Source: Melitaea cinxia (Eukaryota > Arthropoda > Insecta > Lepidoptera > Nymphalidae). From it: DNA of 64,000 bases. The notes under the pieces are model-generated. The model was not told where the DNA came from. It did not search any database and saw only the letters and a program-made list of their open reading frames with translations. Of this stretch, positions 20,901 to 28,959 are shown one piece after another (position 1 is the first letter of the stretch; each line of letters begins with the position of its first letter). A program made the position numbers and the translations under genes. The stretch is from positions 9,353,441 to 9,417,440 of the forward strand of contig NC_059418.1 of NCBI RefSeq assembly GCF_905220565.1. Reading direction: 5' to 3'.

Positions 20901-21137
20901 ATTATTATTAGACATTATATTAGTAGAATTACGTTTTTCGTTATTTACCTTTAATCTGTCTAATTCGCGAGACTGTTGTTTTATTGATTGAAAGTATTTT
21001 AAAACTTGCTCTGGTTCTTGGCATTTCGCCGCTTTTGCACCTAGCCTTAAGGATCGATCATCGATGCCATACAACAGACAATCAACAGCTCTCTTACCCT
21101 GTATTTCACAGCGGTTGAGTAAATTAATTTTTTTCAT
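17943..21137 (-). CDS. Gypsy gag C-terminus and pol: protease, RT, RNase H, integrase start
   Basis: 1,064 codons. Residues 1-60 complete the gag capsid-like domain begun in the upstream frame. Two CCHC zinc knuckles follow (102-115 CYNCNEPGHFSTKC; 122-135 CNVCNRLGHLTINC). The protease site near 182-186 is IDLGS, where most relatives have D-S/T-G. RT has LDLASGY (526-532) and YMDD (587-590). RNase H begins HTDAS (733). The integrase zinc finger spans about 939-977 (H2C2) and the first catalytic aspartate is D1007 (HADHLG). The frame ends at 1,064 after a homopolymer break, leaving integrase split. Met 1 follows the gag break and is probably not a real start. Confidence 0.92.
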   Translation of the reverse strand: MKKINLLNRCEIQGKRAVDCLLYGIDDRSLRLGAKAAKCQEPEQVLKYFQSIKQQSRELDRLKVNNEKRNSTNIMSNNNLKSIASSNESRMSKSQNKSPVICYNCNEPGHFSTKCTKRILKCNVCNRLGHLTINCPRLPTGSLDKNDTSKDKDVMRIVTNDCSDSKYLLNLKINGDTIQGYIDLGSQCTLLQYSEAIKRGITWSNKNLPCMRGIGNNIVQPLGVTNVSIDIQDLIEDVVIYIVDDNVIKYPILIGHSFTEKTGIIITKTTDSLIFSRDNLTKLHLRLLNDVTVPSLGMFPLPVFSSDNYSGAVVVRGSLRGIPQSEFYLLPGEYELVNGRGTLLVQNFTKRPITLKHNALITRVVCTKNYLNVNLLNFDSVDTTSSFHYGKQLSDTEVKRLKELLKKYETCFSDNLNDLGLTTIVKMEIELNDSQPVVYRPYRLSFPEREQVRSMVKEMVEADIVCESNSSYASPVLLVKKKTGESRLCIDYRALNNKTRKEHYPMPLIDDQLDRLAGNSLFISLDLASGYYQIAVDANSQDKTSFVTPDGQYQFKRMPFGLANAPSVFQRAMNKILSRVNYTIIYMDDVLIPARSFNEGITRLEEVLSILNDAGLTLKLKKCNFFCTEQEFLGFHVSGNGIRPGTRKTMAISNFPTPKSVHDVRRFIGLASFFRRFVKDFALLARPLTDLMRFKFEWRWTEREEEAFKVLKTKLIERPILALYDPKLETELHTDASKIGVAGILMQRGVDGLLRPVAYYSRKTSVDEQKFHSFELETLAVISSLSRFRVYLLGLKFKIVTDCNALRTTLTKRDVIPRISRWWVQLQEYDCEIEYRPGSRMSHVDALSRGPVAEPSDEISEHVIDVLHVDICDWIATVQDDDSEIRRIKDILEDDSTKFVADVRKNYQLKGSRVYRILDEGLRWVVPRGCRWQVLRMNHDDVGHFGYEKTLSRLKGAFWFPKMRKFTKKYVTSCLECAHHKAPGGPKEGMLHPIPKLEKPFHTIHADHLGPFIRSKRGNMYLLVIIDAFTKFINITAVKDTKTTTAMKVFKQHFSFFLAYLHAL

Positions 21138-21978
21138 AATAATAAAGTTCTAAAGATTCGTTAAACCTGACACGTTTTGAAAGCATTTCTGTTAATAATT
21201 CGGCATAGTCGTCACTGCTAGGAAAGGAATCTTTCAATTTTACCTTCCATTCCGACCACGAAAATGACATAGTGGGGAGTGCCTGATACCAGGTTTTAGC
21301 AACACCTGACAATTTTGGTAAGGCATAATGAATAATTTGGTCATCGCCCCAATTATAAAGACTCGCACATTCATCCACCTTATTAATCCACATGTGGATA
21401 GTTTGACCCTTAATCATGGGGTCAAACTCAGGTATTACATTACCCAACATGGGAAATTTGTTACCCTGCGGTCGATTATTAGTCAAAGCCTCTACCAAAG
21501 TACTCAGAAAAGTTTGTGTGTCACTACTGAGAAAATTAGAATTACTTACATGAATGGGAGGAGTTTTACAGTCATTTCTCGCTACCGACCTCGTTCTACT
21601 AGCACGCTTGTCGCACGTACTGCTGCTACGCCTCCTGCTGCTACGCGGTCTGCTACTGCGACTTCTACTGCGCTGCGCACTGCTGCTGCGTTTTCTGCGG
21701 CCATGTTGTGACCTTCCACTGGCGGTCTCCCGAAAATCACGTATATGTCTTCTGCTGCTAACACTCCTTCTTTTGCGATTACGACTTCGCCGAAGAGAAT
21801 CTTCATTTTCGTCACAAGATCTTGAAGGGCTAACCGTCCGCTGTCGTCGACGCTTCCGTACGCTCGACACAGTTCTACTTCGGTTTCGGCGCCGCTTTTG
21901 CCGTATTTTCTTTAGAGTCGGTGTTCTTCGTCGAGGGCGACTTCTTATTTCACCTTCATTGTTGCTCGAGACGTTCAT
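21124..21978 (-). CDS. Gypsy gag, N-terminal part with arginine/serine-rich region
   Basis: 284 codons from ATG at 21,978, just downstream of the leader. Residues about 10-135 are rich in Arg and Ser (SRSRSSRPRSSRRRSSS), like an RS domain. Residues about 180-284 resemble the Retrotrans_gag capsid domain (EFDPMIKG, WINKVDEC, KLSGVAKTWYQ). The frame ends inside this domain at an A7 run (21,128-21,134) and the remainder continues in the overlapping pol frame, displaced by one base. That position, inside capsid rather than at the gag-pol junction, argues for a mutation or sequencing error rather than programmed frameshifting. Confidence 0.88.
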   Translation of the reverse strand: MNVSSNNEGEIRSRPRRRTPTLKKIRQKRRRNRSRTVSSVRKRRRQRTVSPSRSCDENEDSLRRSRNRKRRSVSSRRHIRDFRETASGRSQHGRRKRSSSAQRSRSRSSRPRSSRRRSSSTCDKRASRTRSVARNDCKTPPIHVSNSNFLSSDTQTFLSTLVEALTNNRPQGNKFPMLGNVIPEFDPMIKGQTIHMWINKVDECASLYNWGDDQIIHYALPKLSGVAKTWYQALPTMSFSWSEWKVKLKDSFPSSDDYAELLTEMLSKRVRFNESLELYYYEKN

Positions 21979-22099
21979 ATTCGAAACGAAATTAATAAAT
22001 ACGAATTTTCAATTGAGGGTAGAAAGAAAAAAATAGCACTTGTGTAAGCTACTTTCTCTTAATCTGCGATATTTCTTCGAAATCGTGGGCGTCCTTGAT

Positions 22100-22114
22100 A
22101 TATCCCACTTCTGA
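22100..22114 (-). other. Candidate primer-binding site of the gypsy element
   Basis: On the minus strand TCAGAAGTGGGATAT directly follows the 5' LTR. It is close to the complement of the acceptor and T-arm end of metazoan tRNA-Leu, but lacks the usual leading TGG. The tRNA identity is from memory and tentative. Confidence 0.45.
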
Positions 22115-22376
22115 GATAAAGGAGTCAAATCCTTATCTCAGAAATAAAACGTAGTTTGTAGGAATAAAACAGAATTATATTTCGACACAACCTTCTCACA
22201 GCTCGGTACAAAGTAAAGTGAGTCGACATTGTTGCTGTCAGTTGACTCCGACATATCGAATGACCGACATTAATCATTTGATTGTTTGCAATGATTAGTC
22301 AATGTGACTAATCATTGCTTACAAAATGTTTTAAAAAAAAACTTAAGAATTATATATTAATTAAATTAACCTTACA
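22115..22376 (-). repeat. 5' LTR of the gypsy element
   Basis: 262 bp, matching the 3' LTR at all but about two positions. The outside flank on the plus strand is ATATGGTGC; the other element end is flanked by TGTAATG, so no target duplication is evident. The promoter was not resolved by eye. Confidence 0.88.
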
Positions 22377-22724
22377 ATATGGTGCAATTTCTTTTCTTGT
22401 TTTTTTTTTTCTCTCTTTATTTATAATATATGTATATTTGTGTTTTTATCATTTCACTTAATTGTTATTACGCCTCTAAAGATAGGTCTGTAGACGGACA
22501 GACAGCGAAGACTTAGTTATGGGGGTTCCGTTACACACTGTGACGTGGTAAGGAACTAGAAAAATTACTCCATTAAGTGCAATTCACCACTGGTTGGTGA
22601 TAATTCCAACGGGTTTTACAGATATACTTAAACACAACAACAACGATCTCGCCACCGCGATTCAGTATTTATAGCCAACGATGAGCGCCATATATCGACA
22701 CATATAAATGTTTTATATGTGTGT
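22377..22724. repeat. GTTCCGTTACACA repeat with core module
   Basis: Positions 22,505-22,690 carry TTCCGTTACACACTGTGACG, CTCGCCACCGCGATTCAGTA and GATGAGCGCCATATATCGAC. The same combination occurs at 61,625-61,800. Confidence 0.5.
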
Positions 22725-23000
22725 ATAAAACTACCCACTTTAATTTAATGACTGATGATTGGTAAATTCATTTATGAGTTTGTGTAGCATTTTACTGATC
22801 ATTGTAATTTATATTATATACATCAATGTGTCTTAATATAACAAAATAATAAATTATACTGAATACATAAAACGAGTACCTTTGCTTTAAGTTATTTTAT
22901 CTATACAGCTGATTCAAACACCCTGACGTACGTACCGCCAGATACAATGTTTACGTCTTTTAAATATTAATCTTTTTTCATTATTTATCGTTGTGTCCAT
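22725..23000. repeat. R5 repeat copy
   Basis: AACTACCCACTTTAATTTAA, TGATCATTGTAATTTATATT and CCTGACGTACGTACCG match 53,215-53,460. Confidence 0.5.
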
Positions 23001-23755
23001 TTATTATAAATATTCTTGACGATTAGCAGGAAAGTGGACATAGGGTGCCAATCAAACCACCAATTGCAAATTCATGCGACGTTTCGATCCTTTATTGGAC
23101 CATCATCAGGCATCTATAAAATATAAAATCATTGAAGAAAGCTGTATACATAAACCAATCCACAACAACAACCAAACAAAAAGAAACCAAATCCTCAGTA
23201 CCTTTACATACGGTAGTCAAAAGACATCTCCCCGTCAAAGTTCTTTAAGTAAGATTCTAAATTCCAATACATTATATATTATTTTTTTTTTATTTTAAGT
23301 TATATTTGAAACTGTAATCTCTAAATTTTGAAAATTTAAACTACAACATTTGAATTTAATAGGTAACAATATGCACACTTTTAAGTTATTAAGTTTTTGA
23401 TTTTACAATTTCAAGGCATCAAATTCTCCGAACTTGACTATTGAACTGCATCTAAAACACCAATCATATATGTACACACAAAACCATCAAAGACTGACAA
23501 TATCTGCACAACGATCAACAACCAACATTTTATATTACCTTTACATATGTTAATTAAATTTATAATTTTTTCCTCCTATTTTGGTTCCTTTAATTTATAT
23601 TATTTCTACCCACATGTATTTTTCTTCAATTTTATATATTAATTTTTATTATTCATTATTTAAATTGTTAAGATTTAAAAAATATTAGTCATTTCTTATC
23701 AAATTGTCATTAAAATTATGTCATTTAAAATTGGCTAGTTTTAAAATTAGCTTTT
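23001..23755. other. AT-rich gene-free stretch
   Basis: TGCGACGTTTCGATCCTTTA followed by TTGGACCATCATCAGGCAT near 23,075-23,112 looks like a retroelement untranslated fragment. The 74-codon frame at 23,074-23,298 crosses it and has no domain. Nothing else was seen. Confidence 0.35.
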
Positions 23756-25438
23756 TGTAACCCACCGATGTCCAGCAGTGGACTGGTGCGATAGGCTGAA
23801 GTTACGGTGTGATGATACTGATGATGACATTTATCTATTCACGAGCCAAAAGTTCAAAACACAGCGAATATTATCTGTGCCTTCTGCGATAAGCTATATA
23901 AGTCGAGTTATATCAGGTAAATTATGTGAACAGGTGAATCGTAACGAGTAGCGTCTCGTGTTATTATTTATGTATTAATTATGGTATGTAAGTAAATGTA
24001 TTAGGGTTCCGTTTCTCCTACATGGTGATAGGGGACGGAATTAGAAAAATTAGATTACGATGAAAGTGTATCTTATGAACTATTAGCGCTAGCAACAGCG
24101 CTAACCACAACATTAACTACTGTGCTAACGCTAGCAAAGCAAGACATTCTCATAATCGACTATAAACACAAAATAAAAACCTTGCCACCGTGATTTGTAA
24201 CTCGATGAGTGCCATCTGTTACCAAGTAGAAACATACACGGTACATTTGCTATGTTTGATCAGCGTAGTTTTGCTCGAACCATGAGCGCCATCTATCAAC
24301 AAGTTGCAACATACAGCGAACATGTCTAGGAATGTTCAGTCGTTGATTGCTCTGTTACGAGTAATTAATCGTATTGTTAAGATTTTATTCCTTCTATGTA
24401 AAGTCAGTTACGATACTTTTGACAGCGGGAGGACGGTCTCGTTCGTGTGCCGCTTACCAGACGGTTTCGATCTCTCATTTTTGATAAACTCCCGCACAAG
24501 TTGAAACTAATTACATCATCATCATCATTACAGCCTATACAGTCCACTGCTGGACATAGGCCTCCACAAGTTTACGCCAAAAATAACGTGAACTCATGTG
24601 TTTTGCCCATAGTCACCACGCTGGGCAGGCGGGTTGGTGACCGCAGTACTGGCTTTGTCGCACCGAAGACGCTGCTGCCCGTCTTCGGCCTGTGTATTTC
24701 AAAGCCAGCAGTTGGATGGTTATCCCGCCATCGGTCGGCTTCTTAGTTCCAAGGTTTTTGTGGAACCTTGTTATCCCTTAGTCGCCTCTTACGACACCCA
24801 CGGGAAGAGAGGGGGTGGCTAAATTCTTTAGTGCCGTAGCCACACAGCACACTAAAAACTAATTACAGAACTAATTACAAAACTAATTACAGATTTCTAA
24901 TAAATAATTAATACAGTAATAAATGTAAATTATAGCGTTTTCCCATGCAAGACATGTGTTTACTTATTTGTTTTATTAATTAACTCATTTTGTCCTGACG
25001 GTTGTATCGATTTATCTTTCATGCAGGAGTCAGACTTGTACTTCAATCAATCAATTTTAGCTATTAGTGTTCCTCTACTATATTATGCACGTATTATACA
25101 TAGAAATCTTTCTTTGGAATCACTCCATTTACTAAAGAAAACCGCATCAAAATGCGTTACGTAGGTTTAAAGATCCAAGCATAAGGAAGGTGGGAAGCGA
25201 CTTTGTTTTATACTATGTAATGATATTTATTGTATATTTGAGTTTATGACAAAAACATGGTTAGTAAATTCTGACGAAACAAATGACGCTGACCCTTAGT
25301 AACGCTTAGAGTGACGTTTTAATAGTGCTTTAAGCTTATTGTAAGAAACAGAGATATATGTATCAGTGTATACGAGAAGCAAGCAATAATTTATGTTTTC
25401 ATTTATAATTTTGTAATTATAATTTGAATTTTCTAACA
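23756..25438 (+). repeat. Non-LTR tail followed by R1 copy f (longest R1 with tail)
   Basis: 23,760-23,830 is a retroelement tail (GATGTCCAGCAGTGGACTGG). R1 then runs from about 23,835: TTAGGGTTCCGTTTCTCC, both core modules, the 66-codon open stretch at 24,304-24,504, a SINE/LINE insertion (24,516-24,855), TGACGGTTGTATCG, the AACCGCATCAAAATGCGTTA tail, and TATTTGAGTTTATGACAAAAAC to about 25,430. Confidence 0.65.
24516..24855 (-). mobile_element. Lepidopteran (ATG)n-tailed SINE/LINE fragment with target duplication
   Basis: Read on the minus strand it starts near GTGGCTACGGCACTAAAGAA, contains GGTGTCGTAAGAGGCGACTA and GGCCTATGTCCAGCAGTGGA, and ends in an (ATG)n-type tail. The 12-bp sequence AAACTAATTACA flanks it on both sides (24,504-24,515 and 24,856-24,867), and two more near-copies of that word follow at 24,869-24,892. 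It interrupts R1 copy f. It has no intact protein. Confidence 0.8.
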
Positions 25439-25548
25439 AAAAAAGAATTATCAAAATCGTTTAATAAATGACGAAGTTATCCCCGAACAAACATAAATAT
25501 ATATGGTTGAATTGAGTAACCTCCTCCTTTTCTGAAGTCGATTAAAAA
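25439..25548 (-). repeat. HINE-like element end fragment
   Basis: AAAGAATTATCAAAATCG through GAGTAACCTCCTCCTTTTCT to GAAGTCGATT is the AACCGACTTC end of the family in minus orientation. The hairpin end is missing. Confidence 0.5.
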
Positions 25549-25984
25549 AGGAAATCGGAGCAGTAACCTTGAGAAAGTCGTTTACACTCGTTTCTGACGC
25601 ACTATTCGTGTGGTTTTAGAAGACCTCGATATTTCTGACAAACCATTTTGGTTTTCCTTATTTCGATAACAGTTTTATCAACACAGCTTGGTATTAAACT
25701 AATGGTAATAAAACTTGCAAATTGAAATAATTTAGTGAACGTAATTTATGTTCGTTCATGATTGTATAACAATTCTAATTTATATCATATCGACACCTGA
25801 CATGAAGAACGTTGTGTCTGATTTTGTTAAGTTTTCAGGAGAGCGTTTTAAAACTTTGGTGCATTTAAAAAGTGGCCAAGTGATATTAAGTAAAGCCGCA
25901 TCCGTAATGAAGTAAATTGTTCTACTATTATTTTTGCATCACATGTCTGTCTGTCTATGGTTCGGATAGTGTTACAATATAATT
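25549..25984. other. Gene-free stretch
   Basis: No recognisable coding, RNA or repeat signature was seen between the HINE-like fragment and the tRNA-like element. Confidence 0.3.
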
Positions 25985-26165
25985 AATATCCACTGCCACG
26001 GTCGCTTAGACCGAATATAAAATCATCATATCAAGAATTTCGATCTAGCGAGTACATTGTTCTATAGCTTAATTGGCTAGAGCACCGACACGGTCAGTCG
26101 GAGACGCAGAATCGATCCCCGCTGGAACGGTTGATTTTTGATATGATATTAAAAAATGTGTGTTA
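25985..26165 (+). repeat. tRNA-like inverted-repeat element, copy at 26 kb
   Basis: CATATCAAGAATT and TTTTTGATATGAT flank a tRNA-like segment (about 26,058-26,130: ATAGCTTAATTGGCTAGAGC, CACGGTCAGTCGG, ATCGATCCCCGC). The acceptor pairing is weaker than in the copies at 43.4 and 53.9 kb. Confidence 0.6.
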
Positions 26166-26199
26166 TACGTCAGAATTCTTTTATACTAACTCTTTCCGC

Positions 26200-26480
26200 C
26201 GCGATTTAGTAATTGTAACCGACCAATCAACGACTGAACGTTCATTGGTATAGTTATGCTTAGACTTGTTGATAGATGGCGCTCATCATCAGTGACACAA
26301 AGCAGAATCACGTTGGCCAAATTTTTATTGTTGTGTTAGTAGCCCATTACTGTTGTTACCACATTAATGATACTTACATTTTTACAGGAATTTTTGTAGG
26401 TCCGTTATTCGAATGCGACAACGGAACCCCTTCTTAATCCTTTCCCCAATCTTTAAATTTAAACTTATTGTTAAATACAA
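26200..26480 (-). repeat. R6 repeat with core module
   Basis: Matches 50,480-50,770: GATAGATGGCGCTCATC, AAAGCAGAATCACGTTGG, GTCCGTTATTCGAATGCGAC and AACGGAACCCCTTCTTAAT. The core module is in minus orientation. Confidence 0.55.
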
Positions 26481-26809
26481 ATAAATAAATAATAATTTGC
26501 AAAAAAGTGAAAATAGCTACAAAATAATATCGATAGAGTGGTGCAATGATCAATGCTCAAATAACATATAGTGAGAAAGACGCGTTTCAGACAATTTAAA
26601 AAATTAAAAAATATATAAATTTTCTAGTAATGTCAATGAAGCATATTATTGTGTATTTGTGTTTAATTATAACTATTATAGGTACCCGTTCATATTATTT
26701 TCAAGTCTACTAATATGGAAAGTCGAGTAGATCAGAAAATACGTATTATAAGCAAATTTATTCTACAACTATTTTAAATATTAGTTTTATTACAATCAGG
26801 CGTGTTTTG
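26481..26809. other. AT-rich gene-free stretch
   Basis: No coding, RNA or repeat signature was seen. Confidence 0.3.
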
Positions 26810-27432
26810 AACCTTCCAAAAAAGGGGGAGGTTCTCAATTCGACTGTATTTCTTTTTTTGTATGTATGTTACTTCAGAACTTTTGACTGGGTGGAGCGAT
26901 TTCGACAAATTTTCTTTTAATGGAAAGGTGCTGTGTGTCATTTGGTTTCATATAAATTTATTTGAGATCTAACAATAACTTTTTGAGTTATATCTAATAA
27001 TGCGTTTTTACTTGACGCTTTTTTCGTCGATCTACAGTGTATTATACCACATAACTTTCTAATGGATGTACCGATTTTGATACTTCTTTTTTGTTGGAAA
27101 GGAGATATCCCTAGTTTAGTACCATGAAAAGGAAACCAGGATCTGATGATGGGATCCCAGAGAAATCGAGGGAAACTCTTGAAAATCCGCAATAACTTTT
27201 TACCGGGTGTACCGATTTTGATAATTCTTTTTTTGTTGAAAAGAAGATATCCCTAGTTTATAACCATGATGAGGAAACCAGGATCTGATGATGGTATCCC
27301 AGAGAAATCGAGGGAAACTCTCGAAAATCTGCAATAACTTTTTACTGGGTGTACCGAGTTTGATAATTTTTAATTTAATCGAAAGCTGGTGTTGGAGTCG
27401 GTTTTTTTTCGTTTGCGAACAAACACAATTAT
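26810..27432 (+). mobile_element. HINE-like element, about 0.62 kb, complete ends
   Basis: The left end is a mutated GAACCTTCCAAAAAAGGGGG and the right end a variant hairpin GTTTGCGAACAAAC then CACAATTATG. At least two tandem internal units carry GGGTGTACCGATTTTGATAA and GGATCTGATGATGGGATCCC. Open frames on the minus strand follow the repeat period and are not genes. Confidence 0.65.
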
Positions 27433-27880
27433 GTACATCCGAATGAATGTTCGCCATGATGTAACACACAGAGCGATGTTTTAGTAATAAAATTCTGTTA
27501 AATCTGTGAGTGCACAGAAGTCTAAATCATTTTGAAATTATTTATTTTCATTGTTAAGGTGGTTGTTGTTTCATTAAGAAAGAGACGACGGTACGAGCGA
27601 GGAGTTTTTCAGCGTTAAAAAAAACTAACCGTTAAAAAAAATACTGGTTTATGGCTCAGTTGCGCTGGCGGCTGCGGGTACGATCATGGTATCGTCGGTA
27701 TTCGCTATACTGATGTTTGCCGTTTTCAAGGTGATTGTGGCTGAGTATTGTGTGTTTCTGGACCCCAAATGCAAGAATGAATCCTAGTGGGGCTGTTAAG
27801 TGTGAGGCGTTTATATATGTATACGTTCTGAAATATAGCTCCTTTTCATCTTGTGACAGGGGAAGGAAGTCCAAACTTCT
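27433..27880. repeat. Degenerate SINE fragment and spacer
   Basis: 27,655-27,800 (CTCAGTTGCGCTGGCGGCTG, CTGGACCCCAAATGCAAGAA) resembles a decayed SINE A. The rest has no recognisable content. Confidence 0.4.
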
Positions 27881-28475
27881 CAATATTTACCTCCATGATA
27901 TATCAGTTAAATTATGTGAACAGGTGATTCGTCACGAGTAGCGACTCATTTTAATTTTTATGAATTAATTATGGTATATACTCGTAAGTTAATGTATTAG
28001 GGTTCCGTTTCTCCTACATGGTAATAGGGGACGGAATTAGAAAAACTTATAAAGGTCTTTTCTTATGAACTATGAGCGCTAGCTACAGCGTTAACCACAA
28101 CATTAGCTACTGTGCTACGCTAGCAAAGCAAGACATTCTCATAATCGACTATAAACACAATAATAAAAACCTTGCCACCGCGATTTTTAACTTGATGAGT
28201 GCCACCTGTAATCAAGTAGAAGTATACATGGTAAATTCGCTTTGTTTGATCGGCCTAGCTTTGCTCGAACCATGAGCGCCATCTATCAACAAGTTGCAAA
28301 ATACAGCGAACATGTTTAGGAATGTTCAGTCGTTGATTGCTCTGTTACGAGTAATTAATCGTATTGTTAAGATGTTATTCCTTCTCCGTAAAGTCAGTTA
28401 TGATACTTATGACAGCGGGAGAACGGTCTATTACCGCTTACCAGACGTTTTCGATCTCTCATTTTTGATAATTTA
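27881..28475 (+). repeat. R1 dispersed repeat, copy g
   Basis: Carries ATTAGGGTTCCGTTTCTCC, ATGAGCGCTAGC, both core modules and an open stretch at 28,294-28,470 similar to those in copies c, f and h. It ends at GATAATTTACTTTC, where non-repeat sequence starts. Confidence 0.65.
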
Positions 28476-28538
28476 CTTTCACCCCTACCATTGTTCTTTG
28501 CTTTACGCGCACTCGACACTCGATCCCGTGTTTTACAG

Positions 28539-28787
28539 ATGACGCTCACAGTATCGATTCGCGAATTGTTTATACCACTCTTCATGGGTTTGCATAACCT
28601 AATCACCGGATTCCACAATGAAAAGAACAATGGTAGTGGTGACAAGTGCTTGCGCAGCAAACGTGTGAAAAAGGAGGTGGTCAGGTACATTGCTAAAAGC
28701 CATCAAAATCTACCCGCAAATTGCAGTCTCGTGAACAAGACATTCGCAGTTAATGTCGAAATATCGAGTTCCGCAAAATGGAAATAA
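28539..28787 (+). CDS. 82-codon ORF of unknown function
   Basis: ATG at 28,539 lies directly after TTTTACAG, a splice-acceptor-like sequence; the stop TAA is at 28,785-28,787. The translation is basic in the middle (RSKRVKKEVVRY) and ends SSSAKWK. CAG|GTACAT at 28,682 could act as a splice donor. No domain was recognised. It begins where repeats stop and precedes the promoter-like block, so it could be a small host exon, a gene remnant, or chance. The overlapping minus frame is no better. Confidence 0.22.
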   Translation: MTLTVSIRELFIPLFMGLHNLITGFHNEKNNGSGDKCLRSKRVKKEVVRYIAKSHQNLPANCSLVNKTFAVNVEISSSAKWK

Positions 28788-28959
28788 AAATCATGGTTAT
28801 TTACCATGATCCCGTTTATGAATAGTTTTAGTGATAGAAGTAACCATGTAAATCTTATATCTTGTCATAAGCTGTGTAACAATTACTTATAATGAAGATG
28901 TCTCTTAAACAAATATGTGTATACATATACATTTGTTACATCTTATACTGTATACAATG

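Larger units (their letters stand above)
16323..22376 (-). mobile_element. Ty3/gypsy LTR retrotransposon, nearly intact
   Basis: A 6,054-bp element on the minus strand: 5' LTR at 22,115-22,376, gag, pol, 3' LTR at 16,323-16,584. The protease, RT, RNase H, integrase order is diagnostic of Ty3/gypsy (Metaviridae). No env frame and no chromodomain were found. The LTRs differ at about two positions of 262, so insertion was recent. The two frame breaks, at 21,128-21,134 and 17,965-17,973, both fall in homopolymers. I could not find a matching target-site duplication. Confidence 0.93.

Noticed and set aside
21120..21140. Programmed ribosomal frameshift between gag and pol
   Set aside because: The A7 run is slippery, but the break lies inside the capsid domain rather than at the gag-pol junction, and the needed direction is +1, not the -1 expected of A-AAA-AAA. 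A mutation or homopolymer error is simpler.
21554..22036. Leu/Arg-rich plus-strand protein opposite gypsy gag
   Set aside because: It is the antisense shadow of the arginine/serine-rich gag region; Arg and Ser codons read backwards give Leu and similar residues.
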